Positions 59,317-64,000 of a stretch of DNA of 64,000 nt are shown here, one piece after another. This DNA comes from Kosakonia pseudosacchari (lineage in GTDB: Bacteria > Pseudomonadota > Gammaproteobacteria > Enterobacterales > Enterobacteriaceae). Location of the stretch: NCBI RefSeq assembly GCF_900184035.1, contig NZ_FXWP01000004.1, positions 186,001 to 250,000 on the forward strand. The letters are read 5' to 3'. The translations under genes and the position numbers were made by a program. Positions within the stretch are counted from its first letter, which is position 1, and each line of letters begins with the position of its first letter. The notes beneath the pieces are model-generated. The model searched no databases and was not told where the DNA came from. It was given only the letters and a program-made list of their open reading frames with translations.

Positions 59317-60732
59317 ATGACCGTGAAGAAAACAGCAACTGCGCTCTCGCGACGCACCTTCCTGGCCGCCGGTTCCGCGCTGGCGGCGCTTCCATTGCTA
59401 CATATTCCCACAGCCCGCGCGTTGGGACGTAACGACACGGTCAGTATCAATGATTACAACCGCAATGACTGGCCCGCGGCGTTTAAACAGGCCTTTGCTG
59501 ACGGGCAAACCGTGGAAGTCCCCGCAGGGATGGTCTGCGACAATATTAACACCGGTATTTTTATTCCCGCTGGCAAAACGCTGCTGGTGCGCGGCGCGCT
59601 GAAAGGTAACGGGCGCGGGCGCTTTGTGTTGCAGGACGGTAGCCGGGTGGTGGGGGAGAAGGGCGGCAATTTCTATAACATCACGCTGGATGTTCGCGGT
59701 TCAGACTGCGAAATCAAAGGTGTGAGCATGAGTGGCTTTGGCCCGGTGATGCAGATCTATATTGGCGGTAAAGAGTCGCGCACGATGCGCAACCTGGTCA
59801 TTGATAACATCACGGTGAGCAAAGCGAACTATGGCATTTTACGCCAGGGTTTCCACAATGAACTCGACGGCGTGCGGATCACTAATGGTCATTTCAGCGA
59901 CTTACAAGGTGATGCCATCGAATGGAATGTGGCTATCAATGACCGCAACATCCTGATTTCCGATCACGTGATTGATAACATTAACTGCACCAACGGGAAG
60001 ATTAACTGGGGCATTGGTATTGGGCTGGCGGGCAGTACCTATGACAATAACTACCCTGAAGATCAAGCCGTTAAAAACTTTGTCGTGGCGAATATTACCG
60101 GCAGTAACTGCCGCCAGTTAGTGCATGTGGAAAACGGTAAACATTTTATTATTCGCAACGTTAAAGCGAAAAACATCACCCCGGATTTCAGTAAAAAGGC
60201 CGGGATAGATAATGCAACTGTCGCGATTTACGGCTGTGATAATTTCGTCATTGATAATGTTTCAATGGTCAACAGCGCCGGGATGCTGATTGGTTATGGT
60301 GTTATCAAAGGCGATTATTTGTCGATCCCGCAGAATTTCAAACTCAACGATATCCAGCAGGACAACAGCAGCAGCAAATATAAGCTGCGCGGTATCCAGA
60401 TATCGTCCGGTAATGCCACGTCGTTTGTGGCTATCACAAATGTGAAAATGCAGAGTGCGACGCTGGAGCTGCACAATAAACCGCAACATCTTTTCCTGCG
60501 TAATATCAACGTGACGCAACAGGCGGCCAACGGCCCGGCACTGAAGCTGAACTTCGATTTACGCAAAGATGTCCGCGGGCGTTTTATGGCGAAACAGGAC
60601 ACCTTGCTGTCATTGGCGAATATTCACGCAGTCAATGAAAATGGGCAAAGTTCAGTCGATATCGACAGAGTCGATCAGCATGTGGTGAATGTCGATAATT
60701 TGAACTTCCGTTTACCAGCGAAGCGGCTCTGA
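59317..60732 (+). CDS. wcaM: Colanic acid locus protein WcaM (beta-helix, Tat signal)
   Basis: A 471-residue protein of unproven role in colanic acid biogenesis. It has a twin-arginine signal ([18 protein letters not shown], Arg12-Arg13) followed by repeating beta-strand turns typical of a pectate-lyase-like right-handed beta-helix ([20 protein letters not shown]). It should therefore be exported folded to the periplasm. The ATG at 59317 fits E. coli WcaM. The same frame is open upstream into wcaL but that part is not coding. It is the last colanic acid gene. Confidence 0.93.
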   Translation: MTVKKTATALSRRTFLAAGSALAALPLLHIPTARALGRNDTVSINDYNRNDWPAAFKQAFADGQTVEVPAGMVCDNINTGIFIPAGKTLLVRGALKGNGRGRFVLQDGSRVVGEKGGNFYNITLDVRGSDCEIKGVSMSGFGPVMQIYIGGKESRTMRNLVIDNITVSKANYGILRQGFHNELDGVRITNGHFSDLQGDAIEWNVAINDRNILISDHVIDNINCTNGKINWGIGIGLAGSTYDNNYPEDQAVKNFVVANITGSNCRQLVHVENGKHFIIRNVKAKNITPDFSKKAGIDNATVAIYGCDNFVIDNVSMVNSAGMLIGYGVIKGDYLSIPQNFKLNDIQQDNSSSKYKLRGIQISSGNATSFVAITNVKMQSATLELHNKPQHLFLRNINVTQQAANGPALKLNFDLRKDVRGRFMAKQDTLLSLANIHAVNENGQSSVDIDRVDQHVVNVDNLNFRLPAKRL

Positions 60733-60873
60733 GCGCGGGAAATGGCCTTTTACGATAAATCCTGGTGATTTAGCACCTGGGTTAGGTTTACATCTACTGC
60801 CTTGCAGGGACATTAGGCGTAACATCTTTCACTTTCCTCGCTGCAACGCACTGGCGAAAACAGGTTAAAGGTT

Positions 60874-60879
60874 TATAAT
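60874..60879 (+). promoter_or_regulatory. Candidate galF -10 hexamer
   Basis: A perfect TATAAT lies 29 bases before the galF start. The -35 region at normal spacing (CTGGCG, 60851-60856) is weak. The 176-base gap before it marks the end of the colanic acid operon, although no strong terminator is visible. Confidence 0.45.
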
Positions 60880-60908
60880 TCATCCAATTATTACAGGTGG
60901 AAGAAATA

Positions 60909-61808
60909 ATGGTTAATTTGAAAGCAGTTATTCCGGTAGCCGGTCTGGGAATGCATATGCTCCCGGCCACGAAAGCGATTCCAAAAGAGATGCTACCGAT
61001 CGTCGACAAGCCGATGATTCAGTACATCGTCGACGAAGTTGTTGCTGCAGGGATCAAAGAAATCGTTCTGGTGACTCACTCGTCCAAAAACGCGGTGGAA
61101 AACCACTTCGACACCTCCTACGAACTTGAAGCGCTGCTTGAACAGCGTGTTAAACGCCAGTTGCTGGCGGAAGTGCAGTCTATTTGTCCGCCAGGCGTGA
61201 CGATTATGAACGTGCGTCAGGCGCAGCCGCTGGGGTTGGGCCACTCAATTCTTTGCGCGCGCCCGATCGTTGGCGACAACCCGTTTGTCGTTGTGCTGCC
61301 GGATATCGTGCTGGATACGGCAACGGCCGATCCGCTGCGTTACAACCTCGCGGCGATGGTGGCACGCTTTGCTGAGACTGGCCGTAGCCAGGTGCTGGCA
61401 AAACGCATGAAAGGCGATCTCTCTGAATATTCCGTGATCCAGACCAAAGAGCCGCTGGACACAGAAGGTAAAGTCAGCCGCATTGTGCAGTTTATTGAAA
61501 AACCGGATCAGCCGCAGACGCTGGATTCCGACCTGATGGCAGTGGGGCGCTATGTACTTTCTGCCGATATCTGGGCGGAACTGGAAAAAACCGAGCCGGG
61601 TGCCTGGGGGCGTATCCAATTGACCGATGCGATTGCTCAACTTGCGGAAAAACAGTCTGTTGATGCGATGTTGATGACCGGCGACAGCTATGACTGCGGT
61701 AAGAAAATGGGGTACATGCAGGCCTTTGTGAACTACGGTCTACGTAACCTGAAAGAAGGTCAGAAATTCCGCGAAAGTATTAAGAAATTGCTCCGGGATA
61801 GAGGTTAA
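60909..61808 (+). CDS. galF: UTP-glucose-1-phosphate uridylyltransferase subunit GalF
   Basis: GalF is a GalU paralogue thought to modulate UDP-glucose synthesis, with little activity itself. The 299-residue protein begins [20 protein letters not shown]. The His in GLGMHMLP, where GalU has GLGTRMLP, is the mark of Gal[19 protein letters not shown] and the C-terminal region are intact. The ATG at 60909 is used because it matches E. coli. A nearby upstream start at 60897 would add four residues. galF is the usual left border of enterobacterial O-antigen and capsule clusters. Confidence 0.95.
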   Translation: MVNLKAVIPVAGLGMHMLPATKAIPKEMLPIVDKPMIQYIVDEVVAAGIKEIVLVTHSSKNAVENHFDTSYELEALLEQRVKRQLLAEVQSICPPGVTIMNVRQAQPLGLGHSILCARPIVGDNPFVVVLPDIVLDTATADPLRYNLAAMVARFAETGRSQVLAKRMKGDLSEYSVIQTKEPLDTEGKVSRIVQFIEKPDQPQTLDSDLMAVGRYVLSADIWAELEKTEPGAWGRIQLTDAIAQLAEKQSVDAMLMTGDSYDCGKKMGYMQAFVNYGLRNLKEGQKFRESIKKLLRDRG

Positions 61809-62030
61809 TATTAGGGGCTGGTTTTGTTATGAAATAAGTTGATATAATATCGGCGATTTTGAATTTTTTCCTCGAATTCATTATTGCCGTTTTTTGTTTG
61901 ATGAAAGAACGTACAATGTATCCTAACTGAAGAGGGCATCGTCCGCGTCAGTATAGGAAGAAGTCTCGGTAGATTCTGGTAATCTGTAAGCCAGGGGCGG
62001 TAGCGTGGACAATTCACATTTAAGTAAATT
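61809..62030. other. O-antigen cluster promoter and leader region
   Basis: This 222-base gap after galF is AT-rich and carries no gene. A perfect TATAAT occurs at 61843-61848 and a TACAAT at 61912-61917, either of which could be a promoter -10, both without a good -35. A JUMPstart element follows at 61970-62007, 23 bases before the first O-antigen gene. Confidence 0.7.
61970..62007 (+). promoter_or_regulatory. JUMPstart sequence with ops element upstream of O-antigen genes
   Basis: The segment contains CTGGTAATCTGTAAGCC and ends with a perfect ops element GGCGGTAGCGTG at 61996-62007. From AAGCC onward it is the same 20 bases as the wza JUMPstart. It predicts RfaH-dependent antitermination of the O-antigen operon. 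Confidence 0.92.
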
Positions 62031-62627
62031 ATGAAAGCTTTCTTCAAAGCATTATTCCTAAAAGTTAAAGGTTATAATATACACTACAGTGCGAAAATAC
62101 ATCCTGGAGTCTCTCTCTCGAAAAAAAGCGTTATAAATTCTCATGTTTCTATGATTTATTGCAGTATAGATGATTATAGTTATATATCTAATTATAGTTC
62201 AGTTCGTGATGTCTCTATAGGTAAATTTTGCTCTATTGGTCGCCATGTCAAAATCGGTTTGGGAGGTCATCCGACACATTTATTATCAACAAGTCCATTT
62301 ATTTATAAAAAATTTTTTTTGGGGTACGTTGGATTATCATTAAAAAACCTTGAAATTCAAGAATATAAGAAGACAGTGATCGGTAATGATGTTTGGATTG
62401 GTGATAATGTTATTATTCCGGGAGGAATTACTGTTGGAGATGGAGTTATTATTGCCACGGGGGCTGTTGTAACACGGGATCTCGAACCATACGGTATTTA
62501 TGCCGGAATCCCTGCAAAAAAAATTGGCCAACGTAAAATTATAGAGAAATATAAAAGTCTAATTGGGACTGCATGGTGGGATTTAAGCGATGATGAAATT
62601 AGAGAATTAATAAATAACAATGAATAA
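62031..62627 (+). CDS. Left-handed beta-helix acyltransferase, O-antigen cluster
   Basis: A 198-residue hexapeptide-repeat acetyltransferase of the CatB/VatD-like type. Repeats are visible at IHPGVSLSKKSVINSHVSMI and in VIGNDVWIGDNVIIPGGITV. The His of GLGGHPTHLLST (about residues 81-92) is the likely catalytic base region, and YAGIPAKKIGQRK closes the fold. It probably O-acetylates a sugar of the O-antigen repeat, or N-acetylates an amino sugar. Base composition is far more AT-rich than galF and earlier genes, a sign of horizontal acquisition. It overlaps the next gene by 8 bases. Confidence 0.85.
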   Translation: MKAFFKALFLKVKGYNIHYSAKIHPGVSLSKKSVINSHVSMIYCSIDDYSYISNYSSVRDVSIGKFCSIGRHVKIGLGGHPTHLLSTSPFIYKKFFLGYVGLSLKNLEIQEYKKTVIGNDVWIGDNVIIPGGITVGDGVIIATGAVVTRDLEPYGIYAGIPAKKIGQRKIIEKYKSLIGTAWWDLSDDEIRELINNNE

Positions 62628-63849
62628 AGATCTTACCTATAGTTTTTTTTATGGCATATTAGCACGAAGCGCGACATTATTATATCAAGTCGTTTCAGTT
62701 CCTTTGGTGATTGCATTACTAGGAAATGAAGGCTTCAATAAACTTAATGTGCTCACGGCTGGTGTTTCATGGATGTTCAGCCTTGGTGGTGCATTATTGC
62801 CTACTGTTGTAGGAGATATTTCTCGAGCAACAATAAATAAAGAAAAAAATAGAATTAACAGCTGTATTTTTACCGCAATGGCTTTGCTTGTTGGTTTTGC
62901 TTTGATTGTAACTCTTTTAATGGCGCCAATTTTGATAAAAGCAAGTAAAGAGTATGTTTTAGTATATTTGTTAAGTTTATTTACATTTGTATTTTCCATT
63001 GCTGAAAATTATAGGATCGCTGTGCAGGAAAATTATAAAAATAATATTTTTATTTTTTTTTCCAACTTAATACCTGTATTGATTATCTTCGCAATGTATT
63101 CTGAGAAATACAATCCTAGTATTATTGAAATGATATTTTTAAATATCGGCTGCGTGCTGTTTTTTAAGAGTGTCAATTTCTTGTTTGTAATAAAAAAAAT
63201 ACGCTTCAGTACGGAGTACTTCGATAGAAGCTATTCATTGAAAGTAATAAAACAATCATATTATTTTATCTTACTGTCTTTATCCTTCTACTTAAATACT
63301 GGCGGTGTATTAACTGTTATCAATAAATTAAGCGGTGAATATATTTCAGCATTTGTTGTTTTGCAAAAATTGTCGCTTACTTTAATGGGTGTTGTTGTTA
63401 TGCTGCGTAATCCTTTGTGGGCTAAGATTGCAGGTGATATGCACTTAGGTAAAGGCAAAGAAATTGCGGGACAATATTCTAAAATACTTAGGTGGTATTT
63501 ATATTGTACGCCTATTATTATCTTAGTCGGTATTTATCTAGTGCCAGTCACTATTTATTATTGGTCTGGGAAAACAATTATTATTGAAAGTTGGGTTAGT
63601 TTTACGTTTGCTTTATATGTAACTTTGCAGGTCATAGCCTATATAAACTCGATAGTTTACTATGGATGTGAATTATTTAAAGAAGTATCGATAGTCCTAC
63701 TGGCAGAGTCTTTATTAAATATTATGATGCTGACTATTTTAACGAAATTTAATGGTGGACTGGAGTATGTATTCGCGCTAATGTCATTAACGACAGCTAT
63801 TTCCGGTTTGATAATTAATCGGATAATAATGCGTAGGATAATAAAATGA
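62620..63849 (+). CDS. wzx: Wzx-like O-antigen flippase (polysaccharide biosynthesis protein)
   Basis: A 409-residue protein with about 12 hydrophobic helices (for example VVSVPLVIALLGNEGFNKLN near residue 25 and IFIFFSNLIPVLIIFAMYS near 143). This is the size and helix pattern of MATE/MVF-fold flippases. In this position it should move the undecaprenyl-linked O-unit across the inner membrane. Sequence is AT-rich and unlike WzxC at 55298. Wzx assignment rests on topology and context, since Wzx proteins diverge greatly. The stop overlaps the next start by ATGA. Confidence 0.75.
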   Translation: MNKDLTYSFFYGILARSATLLYQVVSVPLVIALLGNEGFNKLNVLTAGVSWMFSLGGALLPTVVGDISRATINKEKNRINSCIFTAMALLVGFALIVTLLMAPILIKASKEYVLVYLLSLFTFVFSIAENYRIAVQENYKNNIFIFFSNLIPVLIIFAMYSEKYNPSIIEMIFLNIGCVLFFKSVNFLFVIKKIRFSTEYFDRSYSLKVIKQSYYFILLSLSFYLNTGGVLTVINKLSGEYISAFVVLQKLSLTLMGVVVMLRNPLWAKIAGDMHLGKGKEIAGQYSKILRWYLYCTPIIILVGIYLVPVTIYYWSGKTIIIESWVSFTFALYVTLQVIAYINSIVYYGCELFKEVSIVLLAESLLNIMMLTILTKFNGGLEYVFALMSLTTAISGLIINRIIMRRIIK

Positions 63850-64000
63850 CAGGTTTCGGAAACAGTATAAATCATAGTTCAAAGTACGTTTCTAACCAGC
63901 CGCCTAAAAAAGTAAAGATAATTGCTTTTTATCTGGCATTCTATATTTTTGGTTATGTATTATTTGCGTTAGCGTCGGAATTAACAAAAATTGATGCTCT
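63846..64000 (+). CDS. O-antigen cluster membrane protein, N-terminal fragment (runs off window)
   Basis: An ATG overlapping the previous stop as ATGA opens a frame that continues to the window end, at least 51 codons. The visible part starts MTGFGNSINHSS. It has a basic stretch (PPKKVKII) and one hydrophobic helix (about residues 25-43, AFYLAFYIFGYVLFALAS). It could be the polymerase Wzy or another membrane protein of the cluster. The fragment is too short to decide. Confidence 0.6.
   Translation, partial: MTGFGNSINHSSKYVSNQPPKKVKIIAFYLAFYIFGYVLFALASELTKIDA

Noticed and set aside
1-64000. CRISPR arrays, tRNA or rRNA genes, complete insertion sequences or prophage
   Set aside because: I saw no regularly spaced repeat-spacer array, no tRNA cloverleaf or rRNA sequence, and no transposase, integrase or phage structural gene.

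Overview
The window is a chromosomal segment of an enteric bacterium (Enterobacteriaceae). The gene order thiMD-fbaB ... yegS-cyaR-trhP ... baeRS-mdtDCBA-yegD-alkA-dgcE-udk-dcd-asmA ... yegH-wza-wzb-wzc-wca-galF is the E. coli K-12 45-47 min backbone, and most proteins match remembered E. coli homologues over their full length. Third codon positions are GC-rich, and lineage-specific insertions point to a relative such as Enterobacter, Kosakonia or Klebsiella rather than Escherichia. The genus cannot be fixed from the sequence alone.

Bases 1-9073 run rightward: the end of thiM, thiD (thiamine salvage), fbaB (class I aldolase), then a six-gene unit made of a mandelate-racemase-subgroup enolase-superfamily enzyme and a complete Opp/Dpp/Nik-type ABC importer, preceded by a good CRP box. 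I cannot name its substrate. Bases 9074-9569 hold two copies of a palindromic repeat module. Bases 9570-12930 run leftward: yegS, the CRP-controlled small RNA CyaR, trhP, and an exported TPR-like protein of unknown function. A small HTH protein with two membrane helices (13165-13629) is transcribed divergently from that last gene.

Bases 13671-24745 (leftward) are the mdtABCD-baeSR envelope-stress operon: an RND tripartite pump, an MFS transporter and the two-component system that controls them. BaeS carries an enlarged Pro/Met-rich periplasmic insertion. Then come yegD, alkA, the large diguanylate cyclase dgcE, udk, dcd and asmA. A divergent pair follows, a Nudix hydrolase and a DeoR-type regulator, with a three-copy direct repeat between them, and then yegH.

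Bases 37389-60732 are the colanic acid (M-antigen) locus in standard order: wza-wzb-wzc (export and tyrosine phosphorelay), wcaA-F (glycosyl and acetyl transfer, polymerase), gmd-fcl-gmm and manC-manB (GDP-mannose and GDP-fucose supply), wcaI, wcaJ (initiating transferase), wzxC (flippase), wcaK (pyruvylation), wcaL and wcaM. A long leader carries a candidate RcsAB box and a JUMPstart/ops element. Several perfect hairpins lie between genes inside the operon and may adjust downstream expression.

After galF, a second JUMPstart/ops element opens a strongly AT-rich region (62031-64000) that is the start of a horizontally acquired O-antigen cluster: a left-handed beta-helix acetyltransferase, a Wzx-like flippase and a truncated membrane protein. 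The window ends inside this cluster. The least-explained parts are the enolase/ABC importer unit, the inverted palindromic repeat modules, the two phased triple-repeat operators and the new O-antigen genes.
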